Below, piece after piece: positions 32,343 through 42,066 of a stretch of 64,000 bases of DNA. The stretch is from NCBI RefSeq assembly GCF_009668025.1, contig NZ_WJXZ01000012.1, forward strand, positions 372,001 to 436,000, read 5' to 3'. Position numbers and translations under genes: made by a program. The stretch is from Larkinella terrae (lineage in GTDB: Bacteria; Bacteroidota; Bacteroidia; Cytophagales; Spirosomataceae). How positions within the stretch are numbered: position 1 is the stretch's first letter; each line of letters opens with the position of its first letter. The notes beneath the pieces were generated by a model. It searched no databases, was not told the DNA's origin, and saw nothing but the letters and a program-made list of their open reading frames with translations.

Positions 32343-34703
32343 TCAACGCCGTTTTCGATCTTTTTTCGCTTTTACGGCTTTTTCCTGCCTGCCGGACGAG
32401 CGACGTTGCGCCCGGCTGTCGCCTTCGTTGTTTTCCCGGCGCGTCAGGCGGTTTTTGAGGGATAATTTTGCCGCACCTTTATCCTCGACCAGCCACAAAT
32501 CCAGACTCCGGCGGGCTAGATTGGCTTCTTTCACGCGCACCGTCACGGCGTCGCCAAAGGCAAAAACCCGCTTGTTCCGTTTGCCGATCAGGCGGTAATT
32601 GTCTTTATCGAATTCGTAGAAATCGTCGCCCAAATCGGTCATCCGCACCAGTCCTTCCGCGCTGGTTTCGGTGATTTCGACAAACAGACCAAAATCCGTG
32701 ACGCCCGTAATGATGCCTTTGAATTCCTGATCCTGATCCATGCGGTTCATGAATTCGACCTGCTTGTACTTGATCGACGCTCGTTCGGCTTCCACGGCCA
32801 CGCGCTCGCGGTCGGACGAATGCTTGCATTTGGCTTCGTATTCCTCTTTGTCGACCGATTTGCCGCCGTCCAGGTAATGCTGCAACAATCGGTGAGCCAT
32901 CATGTCGGGGTAGCGACGGATTGGCGACGTAAAGTGCGAATAGCGCCGGAACGACAGGCCAAAGTGGCCGATGTCTTCGGTACTGTACCGCGCCTTGGCC
33001 ATCGTCCGAATGGCGAGTTGCTGCAACGCATTCTGTTCGGGCTGCCCTTCCAGGCTTTCCATCATCGTGTTGAACGACTTCGACAGTTGCCGTTCGTCAT
33101 CGACTTTGAGTTTGTAACCAAACCGCCCGGCAAACGTCGCAAAGGTTTTCAGTTTCTCGAAATCCGGCGAATCGTGCACCCGGTACACCATCACGTTCGG
33201 GTGGTCTCCGCGCGACAGACCGTGGACAAATTCGGCGACCCGCTTGTTGGCGAGCAGCATAAATTCCTCGATCAGTTTGTGCGCATCTTTCCGGATTTTC
33301 GGGTATACCGACAACGGAACGCCGTTTTCGTCGAGTTTAAATTTCACCTCAACGGTTTCAAAGTTGATGGCGCCGTTCCGAAAGCGCTCGTCGCGAAACT
33401 TGAAAGCCAGCTCGTTCAACAACCGCAATTCTTCCAGGTAATCGCCCTGGCCGCGATCGACAATGTCCTGGGCTTCCTCGTAGGCAAACCGGCGGTCGGA
33501 ATGAATCACCGTCCGGCCAAACCATTCTTTTTTGATTTTAGCATCGGGCGTTAGTTCAAAAACCGCCGAAAACGTCAGCTTATCCTCGTTCGGACGCAGC
33601 GAACACAGGTTATTCGACAGTTTTTCGGGCAGCATAGGCACCACGCGATCCACCAGATAAACCGAGGTTCCGCGCTTGAACGCTTCGTCTTCCAGGGGCG
33701 TGCCGGGCTTGATGTAGTGGGTGACGTCGGCGATGTGCACTCCGATTTCGTAATTACCATTATCCAAATGCCTGATTGACAGCGCATCATCGAAATCTTT
33801 GGCGTCGTCGGGGTCAATCGTGAAGGTTGTCACACTGCGCATGTCGCGCCGTTTGCTGATTTCGGCCTCCGGTATTTTTTCCGAAATGGCTTCCGACTGC
33901 TGTTCGACGGCATCCGGGAAATGGACCGGCAACCCGAATTCGGCCAGAATAGCGTGCATTTCAGTATTGTTCTGCCCGGCCTGCCCCAAAACCGTCGTTA
34001 CTTCGCCCTCGGGCCGGTGACGACCGTCGGGGAAGCGCGTGAGCTTCACAATGACCTTGTCGCCATCCTTGGCAGCACCCAATTTGTCTTTTGGAATATA
34101 AATCTCTTCGTAAATCTTCTTGCTGTCGGGAATCACCTGCCCGTAATTCGGCCAGGTCGAAATCCGGCCGACGATCTCCGAACGGCCGCGTTCGACAATC
34201 CCAACAACTTTGCCTTCAATCCGGCGGCTGCGGTTTTGCGACCCGCGCGAAGAACCGCCGTAATTCGACGATCCACTCAGCCGGGCCACTTTCACTTTAT
34301 CGCCGTCGATGGCTCCGTTCAGGTCTTCGGTGCTGACGTAAACGTCCGTATCCCGATCTCCGTTGCCGACAAAGGCAAACCGGGGATTCACGTGATCGAC
34401 GGTTCCTTCAATCGTGCGATCGTTTTCGTTAAACTGGTAGGTTCCGTCGGGGTGGCGGGTCAGTTGGCCTTCGTCGGCCAGTTCGCCCAGCAGGCCGTGG
34501 GTAAGCAGTTTCGTTTTCCGGTCGGTGACGTCAAAATTCTCCAGTACGTCGGTTTGTGAAAAGGATTCCTTGCTGTTTATTTCAAAAAAAGCCGCAATGT
34601 CGTTCTTCATTTCATCCAGAAATGAGTCGGCGGACGAAACCGCGCGGTTCTGCGGGCTTCTGCGGCTGTGTTGTTCTCGTGGTTTATTTCGGTTATTTCT
34701 CAT
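32343..34703 (-). CDS. rnr: ribonuclease R
   Basis: Processive 3'-5' exoribonuclease of 786 residues, for structured RNA, tmRNA-tagged mRNA and rRNA quality control. Order: basic N-terminal tail (MRNNRNKPREQHSRRSPQ), helix-turn-helix region, cold-shock domains (about 80-240), the RNB catalytic domain with TIDPDDAKDFDDALSI carrying the metal-binding aspartates, an S1 domain (about 660-740, FKGIITGVTDFGLFVEI) and a basic tail ending KAKKDRKRR. ATG 34703 is preferred because the longer form adds Cys-rich residues from the intergenic repeat. Confidence 0.95.
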   Translation of the reverse strand: MRNNRNKPREQHSRRSPQNRAVSSADSFLDEMKNDIAAFFEINSKESFSQTDVLENFDVTDRKTKLLTHGLLGELADEGQLTRHPDGTYQFNENDRTIEGTVDHVNPRFAFVGNGDRDTDVYVSTEDLNGAIDGDKVKVARLSGSSNYGGSSRGSQNRSRRIEGKVVGIVERGRSEIVGRISTWPNYGQVIPDSKKIYEEIYIPKDKLGAAKDGDKVIVKLTRFPDGRHRPEGEVTTVLGQAGQNNTEMHAILAEFGLPVHFPDAVEQQSEAISEKIPEAEISKRRDMRSVTTFTIDPDDAKDFDDALSIRHLDNGNYEIGVHIADVTHYIKPGTPLEDEAFKRGTSVYLVDRVVPMLPEKLSNNLCSLRPNEDKLTFSAVFELTPDAKIKKEWFGRTVIHSDRRFAYEEAQDIVDRGQGDYLEELRLLNELAFKFRDERFRNGAINFETVEVKFKLDENGVPLSVYPKIRKDAHKLIEEFMLLANKRVAEFVHGLSRGDHPNVMVYRVHDSPDFEKLKTFATFAGRFGYKLKVDDERQLSKSFNTMMESLEGQPEQNALQQLAIRTMAKARYSTEDIGHFGLSFRRYSHFTSPIRRYPDMMAHRLLQHYLDGGKSVDKEEYEAKCKHSSDRERVAVEAERASIKYKQVEFMNRMDQDQEFKGIITGVTDFGLFVEITETSAEGLVRMTDLGDDFYEFDKDNYRLIGKRNKRVFAFGDAVTVRVKEANLARRSLDLWLVEDKGAAKLSLKNRLTRRENNEGDSRAQRRSSGRQEKAVKAKKDRKRR

Positions 34704-34713
34704 GTGTTTTTTT

Positions 34714-34790
34714 AGACAAAAGAGACAAGACATGAGATTCGGGACAATGACCGCAAGTCTGTTGTCTTTATTCTATTGTCTATCTTCTAA
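34714..34790. repeat. GAGACAA/TTGTCTC-type intergenic repeat, copy 1
   Basis: The gap between the exonuclease stop and rnr start contains AGACAAAAGAGACAAGAC (34714-34731) and, inverted, TTGTCTTTATTCTATTGTCT followed by ATCTTCTAATTC (from 34762). The words recur at 40047-40140 and 48684-48717. Confidence 0.55.
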
Positions 34791-34791
34791 T

Positions 34792-35523
34792 TCACTCCAA
34801 TCGCGTGATGTGCTGGTCTTTCACCAGCGGGGCGCCCAGGAGTCGCAGATACACCTGCACCAGCGTCACGATGGACGAGCGGGCGTATTCGCGCACTTTG
34901 GCCAGGCCCTGTTTCTGGTAATACACTAAACTGGTTTGGTCGCCTGTCAGTTCGAGCGGCTGGGTGGGCAGGTTCAAAACCGCAGCCAGCAAATCGAGCG
35001 GAACGTAATGGCGGCTATCGCCGAACCGCCACATTTCCAGAACATCCTGGTGCGGAATGTCCCACGGTTTGCGTCCCGACAGCCGGAGCGTGGCCGGGAG
35101 TTGGTGTTCGTGAACCAGCATTCGGCGGCACAGGTACGGATAGTCAAATTCCTTGCCATTGTGGGCGCAGAGAATCAACTCATTGGTCGGGTATTTTTCA
35201 ATCAGGCTGATAAACTCGCCGAGCAGGGCCTCTTCGTTGTCATTGGCCAGCGTTTTTACTTTCAGGAAAACATTCTCTTCGTCGTCCCAGTACAAACCTC
35301 CGATGCCAATGCAGACGATTTTGCCGTATTCGGCGTAGTAGGAAGCCCGGTTATCGTACCATTTGGCGACCGACCAGTTCTCTTCGTTCTGAAAATAGCT
35401 GGTTTTCTGTCCCCACTGCTGCCGTATTCGCTCGTCCAGCTCGTTATAGGATGGCGCTCCGGCAACGGTTTTAATGTCGATAAACAACAGATTTTTAAGG
35501 CGTTTTTTCCAGGATACGGGCAT
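34792..35523 (-). CDS. 3'-5' exonuclease (DNA_pol_B_exo2 type), probably inactive
   Basis: Protein of 243 residues with the RNase H-like DEDD exonuclease fold of the predicted PolB-like 3'-5' exonuclease family. Motif I, normally DIET, reads FIDIKTVAGAP, so the metal-binding Glu is Lys. Motif II is intact (CAHNGKEFDYPYL). Motif III, normally YC-x-x-D-V, reads REYARSSIVTLVQ, so the catalytic Asp is Ser. Two of four acidic ligands are therefore missing although the rest of the fold is well conserved (IPHQDVLEMWRFGDSRHY). Start ATG 35523. It lies between rnr and a conserved hypothetical gene. Confidence 0.8.
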   Translation of the reverse strand: MPVSWKKRLKNLLFIDIKTVAGAPSYNELDERIRQQWGQKTSYFQNEENWSVAKWYDNRASYYAEYGKIVCIGIGGLYWDDEENVFLKVKTLANDNEEALLGEFISLIEKYPTNELILCAHNGKEFDYPYLCRRMLVHEHQLPATLRLSGRKPWDIPHQDVLEMWRFGDSRHYVPLDLLAAVLNLPTQPLELTGDQTSLVYYQKQGLAKVREYARSSIVTLVQVYLRLLGAPLVKDQHITRLE

Positions 35524-35553
35524 GGTAATGGCAAAAATGGAGGATGGCAACGA

Positions 35554-35967
35554 TTAGGTGTGCAGGATTCCTTCCAGCCCCAGTTCATGGATCTGAATCA
35601 GGTTCTGTTCGGTAATGCTGTCCGGCACGAAGATAAACTTTTTGTCAAAAATCTGGTCGCCAATGTAGTAGCTAACCCAATATTGGTTGTTGAGATGAAA
35701 CACATCGGGCATGATGGTTTCAACGGCTACGTGCTCATTGGGCTGCAATTCCGGGAAGTAATGCCGCAGCGTGGACGTTGTCTGTTGCTGCTGCTGGGTT
35801 TCATCCCGAAAACCGTATCCCTTCGAGGTCACGAACACGTTGCGAATCGCCACCTCATTTTGATTAATCAGATAAACCTGCCAATCGTACTGATTCAGTT
35901 CAGTCGGTTTTCGCACAATCACGACCTGGATTCCTTCTACCGGTAAAAACGAAATATCTCTCTTCAT
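35554..35967 (-). CDS. conserved hypothetical protein
   Basis: Not recognised as a named family. Cytoplasmic by appearance (no signal or membrane segment), 137 residues, mostly predicted beta strands (IQVVIVRKP, QVYLINQNE, YWVSYYIGDQIF, KKFIFVPDS) with a Gln-run QQQQQTTST in the middle. It sits 1 nt after the lipB stop and 30 nt before the exonuclease gene on the same strand, so it belongs to a lipB-led transcript. No function can be assigned. Confidence 0.72.
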   Translation of the reverse strand: MKRDISFLPVEGIQVVIVRKPTELNQYDWQVYLINQNEVAIRNVFVTSKGYGFRDETQQQQQTTSTLRHYFPELQPNEHVAVETIMPDVFHLNNQYWVSYYIGDQIFDKKFIFVPDSITEQNLIQIHELGLEGILHT

Positions 35968-35968
35968 T

Positions 35969-36703
35969 CTAACTAATTAACTCCATTTCAAACAATTCGG
36001 CCAGGTGCCGACTGACGCGTTCGGTCACTTCCTCCATCGACACTTCCCGGCCCAGTTCAACCTGCATCGACGTCACGGCTTTGTCCGCAATGCCGCAGGG
36101 CACGATGTGATTAAAGTAACTCAAATCCGTGTTCACATTCAAGGCAAAACCGTGCATCGTTACCCAACGGCTCGCTTTCACGCCCATCGCACAGATTTTT
36201 CGGGGACTACCATTCGGGCGGTTTTCCGACGTTTCGTAATCCAGCCAGACGCCCGTTAAGCCGTCGATCCGGCCCGCATCCAGCCCGTAATCGGCCAGTG
36301 TTCGAATGACGGCTTCTTCCAGCAGCCGCATGTAGCGGTGAATGTCCGTGAAGAAATTATCCAGATCCAGAATCGGGTACCCCACCAGTTGGCCCGGTCC
36401 GTGGTAGGTGATGTCGCCCCCCCGGTTTATTTTGTAATACGTCGCCCCGATAGTTTCCAGAAAGCCGTCGTTGGCAAGCAGATGACTTTCTTTTCCGCTC
36501 TTCCCCAGCGTATACACGTGCGGATGCTGACAGAATAAAACGTAATTGGGCGTCAGGCTCTGCTGGTTGGAAGGCTGATTTCGGTTGGCAATTTTGGTCG
36601 CGATAACGTCGGCCAGCAAGTGCTCCTGGTAATCCCAACCCGACTGATAATCAATGAGTCCCAGGTTTTGTACCCGTACCTGTTTATTACAAATGCTGTT
36701 CAT
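35969..36703 (-). CDS. lipB: octanoyltransferase LipB
   Basis: Transfers octanoyl groups from acyl carrier protein to lipoyl domains, the first step of de novo lipoylation; partner substrates would include the pyruvate dehydrogenase E2. 244 residues. Diagnostic segments: GGDITYHGPGQLVGYPILDL, RKICAMGVKASRWVTMHGFALNVN with the catalytic Lys, and HIVPCGI with the catalytic Cys. ATG 36703 is the first start close to the family's usual beginning; the longer in-frame ORF runs back through the intergenic hairpin. Confidence 0.95.
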   Translation of the reverse strand: MNSICNKQVRVQNLGLIDYQSGWDYQEHLLADVIATKIANRNQPSNQQSLTPNYVLFCQHPHVYTLGKSGKESHLLANDGFLETIGATYYKINRGGDITYHGPGQLVGYPILDLDNFFTDIHRYMRLLEEAVIRTLADYGLDAGRIDGLTGVWLDYETSENRPNGSPRKICAMGVKASRWVTMHGFALNVNTDLSYFNHIVPCGIADKAVTSMQVELGREVSMEEVTERVSRHLAELFEMELIS

Positions 36704-36718
36704 TCTAGCGTATTCCTT

Positions 36719-36777
36719 GACGAAAAAACACCAAAACCGCCTGTTTTCGTTCGTATCCATTCGGGCGGTTTTTCGTC
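36719..36777. other. hairpin in the divergent lipB-yraN spacer
   Basis: Two nested complementary pairs: GACGAAAAA (36719-36727) with TTTTTCGTC (36769-36777) and AAAACCGCC (36733-36741) with GGCGGTTTT (36764-36772). Because both neighbours point away, this is not an end-of-gene terminator; it would lie in a 5' leader. Confidence 0.5.
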
Positions 36778-36795
36778 TAATAGGAAAAACGACCA

Positions 36796-37149
36796 ATGGC
36801 ACAGCACAATGAGACCGGCAAACGGGGCGAAGACGAAGCCGTTCGCTACCTCCAGCAGAAGGGATACCAGATTCTGGAACGCAATTACCGGCACCAGCAC
36901 GCCGAAATTGATCTAATCGCCCAAAAAGGCAAACTCCTGATTTTTGCGGAAGTAAAAACCCGAACCAGCACCCGGTTTGGCAATCCGGAAGAGTTTGTCA
37001 CCTACACCAAAGCCCGGCTGGTCATGAAAGCCGCCGAACACTACATTTTCACCAAAGACTGGAACCACGATGTCCGTTTCGACATTGTAGCCGTTACGGT
37101 TTTGCCGGACGAGGTGACTATCAAGCACATCGAAGATGCGTTTTACTAA
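36796..37149 (+). CDS. yraN: YraN family protein (UPF0102)
   Basis: Small protein of 117 residues of the UPF0102/YraN family, with a Holliday-junction-resolvase-like (PD-(D/E)xK) nuclease fold. Core residues are visible: GKRGEDEAVRYLQQKGY, then the acidic site HAEIDLIAQKGKLLIFAEVKTRT, in which Glu-Ile-Asp and Glu-Val-Lys correspond to the D-ExK motif. Cellular role unsettled. Start at ATG 36796 (MAQHNETGKRGE) fits the family. Confidence 0.9.
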   Translation: MAQHNETGKRGEDEAVRYLQQKGYQILERNYRHQHAEIDLIAQKGKLLIFAEVKTRTSTRFGNPEEFVTYTKARLVMKAAEHYIFTKDWNHDVRFDIVAVTVLPDEVTIKHIEDAFY

Positions 37150-37215
37150 TTTTGTTTCCCATAAAAAAAAGGGTAGTTTCGGGAACGGATTTTACTGATT
37201 AGTCAGAAATGTAGT

Positions 37216-38742
37216 ATGCGGTTCCTGGTGTGGCTGATGGCATTGACTATCAGCACGGTTTATTGTTTTCCGGCCCATCCGAAAAGCGCGCCCTACCGCC
37301 CCCGGATATACACGGTCGAACAGTTGCGGAGCGACTTTGCGGTGCTTCGGAAGACGCTGGAAGAGCGCCATCCGAGTTTGTACCGCTATGTCTCGCGCGA
37401 GGAAATGAACCGCCAGTTCGACGCGGTTTCCCGGCAGCTTTACCGCCCGATGACCGAAAGTGAGTTCCGCGAATTGCTCCGCCCGCTGATTGTCCAGATT
37501 CGCTGCGGTCATACCGACGTGCAGGAATCGCTTTATTCCAGCCGTTCTGGAAAAAAACCGCAGCCGGAATGGTTACCGTTCGATATCATTCTGCAAAACG
37601 ACCGGATGTTTATCGGCCGAAACCGCAGCACCGATTCGTCGCTGATCTGTGGCACGGAGGTGCTCAAACTGGGTAAGCATCCCGTTAAGGAGATTATTCA
37701 GGCTGCCCGCGACCGCTGGCCGTCAGACGGTTATAACCAAACATTCAAAAATTATTTTCTGGAATTATACCACCTGGAAGAAACCTACTGGCGGCATTTC
37801 GATGGCCATTCGCCCTGGACATTGACCGTGCGCGACACAACTTCGACCGAGCGCATCACCACCGTTCGTCGGCGGCCGGTCAGTTCCGGTGATATTCCTA
37901 CAACCCCAATGCCCGAGACGGCGAAGCGGAGCCGAAAAAGCCGCCACAAAACCGAAACGTCCTTTTACGATGAAGATGCGAAACTGCAACTCATGCGTTC
38001 GCTGCATTTCCTGAACGGCGATTCGACGGCGGCCATGCTGATCATCAACGGTTTTGCTTACGACCACTACGAATCCTACCACCGCGAAGTTTTTGAAACC
38101 CTCGAAAAGCTGAAAGTGCAGGATCTGGTGATCGACTTGCGGCAAAATACCGGCGGCAATGCCGAAATCGGCTCGGATTTGATGTCGTATCTGATGAAAT
38201 CCGATTTCCGCCAGGTCGACCGGGCCGAAAGCCGCGTTCGCCGACCTAATTCCTGCGCGTATTTCGATCGGAAAGAAAAGCGGCTTTTGCGGCAGAATTT
38301 CCGGTTTATGAAATCGGAAGGTGGTCGTTATCAGTTTGGTAAATCCAATGTTGGCTGGAATAAACCGGCATCCGACCACCGGTTTAGCGGAAAAGTCTAC
38401 ATTCTGACCAGCGGCCGGACGTTCTCGGCAGCTTCCATTTTTACGGCCAGTCTGAAAGCTCAGCGCCCCGTTACGGTCATTGGTCAGGAAACCGGCGGGG
38501 GCGAAGCGGGCTGCAACGGTGGCATTATTCAAACCCTGACGTTGCCCGAAACCCGGCTGCGGGTGCGGTTTCCGGTTTTCTGGATTGCCACCGCCAGCCG
38601 GAACCCCGACCAGGGCCGGGGCGTCATGCCCGATTATCCGGTTGATTATTCCGTTACTGACCGGATCAAACAACGCGACCGCGATCTGGAAAAAGCCCTG
38701 GAACTGATTCAGGACGGCAAGCGGAAAGTGACGGTGCGGTGA
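37216..38742 (+). CDS. S41 family peptidase
   Basis: Exported serine peptidase of the tail-specific protease group, 508 residues. Signal peptide (MRFLVWLMALTISTVYCF), an N-terminal helical region (about 30-110), no clear PDZ domain, then the S41 domain: LVIDLRQNTGGNAEIGSDL, YILTSGRTFSAASIFTASLKA with the catalytic Ser, and GQETGGGEAGCNGG. The insertion after residue 215 is Lys/Arg-rich. A perfect -7 box TAATTTTG overlaps the yraN stop (37147-37154), but without a -33 element. Substrate unknown. Confidence 0.85.
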   Translation: MRFLVWLMALTISTVYCFPAHPKSAPYRPRIYTVEQLRSDFAVLRKTLEERHPSLYRYVSREEMNRQFDAVSRQLYRPMTESEFRELLRPLIVQIRCGHTDVQESLYSSRSGKKPQPEWLPFDIILQNDRMFIGRNRSTDSSLICGTEVLKLGKHPVKEIIQAARDRWPSDGYNQTFKNYFLELYHLEETYWRHFDGHSPWTLTVRDTTSTERITTVRRRPVSSGDIPTTPMPETAKRSRKSRHKTETSFYDEDAKLQLMRSLHFLNGDSTAAMLIINGFAYDHYESYHREVFETLEKLKVQDLVIDLRQNTGGNAEIGSDLMSYLMKSDFRQVDRAESRVRRPNSCAYFDRKEKRLLRQNFRFMKSEGGRYQFGKSNVGWNKPASDHRFSGKVYILTSGRTFSAASIFTASLKAQRPVTVIGQETGGGEAGCNGGIIQTLTLPETRLRVRFPVFWIATASRNPDQGRGVMPDYPVDYSVTDRIKQRDRDLEKALELIQDGKRKVTVR

Positions 38743-38828
38743 GTTATGATCAAATTTGTGTAGATTTCCTTACAAAAACCTATAATTAAAAAATCAAACC
38801 TTATGGCATTAAAATAAAGAACATCTAA

Positions 38829-39305
38829 ATGGAAGACTTACCATACAAAGAAATATTACTTCTTTTATTAGGCACATTAAGTACCTATTTATTATGGCGT
38901 GTTCAATATCAGAAAGATAGATTGAAATCTATTGAAAGCCAATTGTCTGATAAAAAATACAAGATGTATTCAGAAGTTATTTACATATTTTTTGATATTA
39001 CGCTTGGTTCAAAAACAGAAACACAAATTTCTCAAGATGAGTTAGTTAAAAGGATTATTGGCATAAAGAAAGATATGTATTTATATGCTCCAGATTTGAT
39101 ATTCAAAAAAATCACAGAGTGGCTATTAAATTTGACCACTTATGATAATCCTACAAAGCACTTCAATGATTATTATGAGTTGATTAAATTAATTCGTAAA
39201 GATATGGGCAATAAAAAGACGAAAATAACGCGTGACGAATTCATGCTTTTTTATATGCAAAATAGAGAGGAATACGAAAAATTTAAGGCTCAAAATAATT
39301 GGTAA
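38829..39305 (+). CDS. AT-rich orphan gene, single-pass membrane protein
   Basis: Not recognised. 158 residues with a transmembrane helix near the N-terminus (about 8-24, ILLLLLGTLSTYLLWRV) followed by a charged, Lys/Asp/Tyr-rich soluble part (KKYKMYSEVIYIFFDI, KITRDEFMLFYMQNREEYEKF). Codon use is A/T-ending and strikingly different from the surrounding GC-rich genes (ATA, AAA, TTA common), which points to recent transfer. It sits in an AT-rich insert with a truncated gene. Confidence 0.62.
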   Translation: MEDLPYKEILLLLLGTLSTYLLWRVQYQKDRLKSIESQLSDKKYKMYSEVIYIFFDITLGSKTETQISQDELVKRIIGIKKDMYLYAPDLIFKKITEWLLNLTTYDNPTKHFNDYYELIKLIRKDMGNKKTKITRDEFMLFYMQNREEYEKFKAQNNW

Positions 39306-39311
39306 GCCATT

Positions 39312-39688
39312 GAATAAACGAATTTGATGAGCAAGTAACTGATCTTGAAACCGATTTAGAAAAATTGGTTTATACAATAAAAACGCTACACACAACCATC
39401 CCCACGCAATATCCGGACTTCTGGAATGAAGAGTGGCTTAAGCGTGCGATTAACGAACTGGACACCCGCAGGATGACACCTGAAGAACGGGCTTATTTTG
39501 CCAGGGTAACAGCCGCCAATGCGGAGGCAGTGAAAGCGGAAAACAAGAGAATTGAAGAAGTGAAAGAATCTATTGTCATCAACCTGCTCCAACAAACAGA
39601 TTTCGAGATGACTAAAGTTTCTACCATTGCCGGAGTTTCAATTGAATTCGTCGAAAAAGTCAAGTCTAAAATTTCTCCTGGCAAGTAA
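39312..39688 (+). pseudogene. C-terminal remnant, possibly of an Rpn/PD-(D/E)xK transposase-like protein
   Basis: An open frame runs from the stop at 39311 to 39688 without an ATG near its beginning (TTG 39365 is the first usable start, 107 residues). The translation looks like the tail of a longer protein: a helical segment (FDEQVTDLETDLEKLVYTIK), then EEWLKRAINELDTRRMTPEER, a coiled helix of Glu/Ala/Lys, and an end IVINLLQQTDFEMTKVSTIAGVSIEFVEKVK, which resembles the helical C-terminus of Rpn-type nucleases of Bacteroidota. The catalytic N-terminus is absent. The family call is by resemblance only. Confidence 0.4.
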
Positions 39689-39784
39689 TTTCGGGCCGAT
39701 ACATCTGCCAATGTTTGAGGATAGTAATAAAAAAGGACAAGCCTTTACGGACCTGCCCTCTTCGTATAAAGCTAATGACCGGTT

Positions 39785-40033
39785 TTAAGCCGCAATAACC
39801 GCTTCGGCCAACACCAGCACGTTGTTATTCAATACTTCCACAACGCCACCATCGACGGTAAACGTCTGCGTGCCGGTTCCGGTCGCAATGGTAACCGGAC
39901 CTTTCGCCAGCGTACTGACAATGGGTGCGTGGTCGTTCAAAACCTGAAACTGGCCTTCGGTGCCCGGAAATGTAACCGCCGTTGCTTCGCCGGTAAAGAC
40001 CTTCTTATCGGGTGTAATGATTTCCAGATGCAT
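39785..40033 (-). CDS. atpC: ATP synthase F1 epsilon subunit (short form)
   Basis: Subunit of the F1 sector, 82 residues, beginning MHLEIITPDKKVFTGEATAVTFPGTEGQFQVLNDHAPIVSTLAKGPV. It consists of the beta-sandwich domain only and lacks the C-terminal helical domain that inhibits the enzyme in E. coli, as is usual in Bacteroidota. Start ATG 40033 fits the family; an upstream in-frame codon lies in a repeat. It follows atpD but is separated from it by 110 bp carrying an inverted repeat. Confidence 0.94.
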   Translation of the reverse strand: MHLEIITPDKKVFTGEATAVTFPGTEGQFQVLNDHAPIVSTLAKGPVTIATGTGTQTFTVDGGVVEVLNNNVLVLAEAVIAA

Positions 40034-40046
40034 TTTTCTTTTATAT

Positions 40047-40140
40047 AAGATGAAAGATAATAGACGTGAGACAAAAGACAACTAGCACTGTATGAATGCG
40101 TAAGAGGTCTCTTGTCTCACATCTCTTTTCTTCTAATCTG
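40047..40140. repeat. GAGACAA/TTGTCTC-type repeat, copy 2, hairpin between atpD and atpC
   Basis: Arms GTGAGACAAAAGAC (40066-40079) and GTCTCTTGTCTCAC (40107-40120) are complementary at 13 of 14 positions; the outer flanks (AAGATGAAAGAT and ATCTCTTTTCTTCT) also partly pair. It may weaken atpC expression relative to atpD. Confidence 0.6.
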
Positions 40141-40143
40141 CCA

Positions 40144-41685
<1,542 letters not shown>

Positions 41686-41715
41686 TTAATAGGAAAAGCG
41701 TATTAAATGCGACCG

Positions 41716-41746
41716 CAAAATTAGATGATAATTTGCTTAAACCCAA
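41716..41746 (-). promoter_or_regulatory. atpDC promoter
   Basis: On the minus strand: TTG (41746-41744), 20-nt spacer, TAATTTTG (41723-41716), an exact TAnnTTTG. Predicted start about 7 nt further gives a leader of roughly 40 nt before atpD. Confidence 0.6.
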
Positions 41747-41975
41747 GTTGACTTTTAATCTATTTTTAAGATTTTGAAGACGAAATCGTTTTTGTTCCAG
41801 TTAGTTCGCTGAGAATAGGCTCCGTTGCCGCGTTTGCACAAAACAAAGATTTCGGGGGCAAACCGGTTTATTCGTATGCAGACAGTATAATCGGCTGTTG
41901 TTCTGACCGATAGTGCCGATCTTTGCCCGCATCAAACCGGCTATTTACAAAATAATTGGAATGAGCGGATAGAAA

Positions 41976-41984
41976 TTATCCACA
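41976..41984 (+). promoter_or_regulatory. isolated DnaA-box-like site
   Basis: TTATCCACA equals the strong E. coli DnaA box. Only one copy was found in the intergenic stretch, so this is not evidence of an origin; it could be a chance match or a DnaA regulatory or titration site. Confidence 0.3.
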
Positions 41985-42066
41985 GGCACTAACAAACCGG
42001 TTGCAGCGTTGCTATTGGTAGTTTAACCGACACAAATCAACCCGCTGCCGGTTTATTTTTTAACGT

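Noticed and set aside
39365-39688. Independent full-length gene of 107 residues
   Set aside because: The open frame extends upstream without a start codon and the sequence looks like the tail of a longer protein; listed as a remnant instead.
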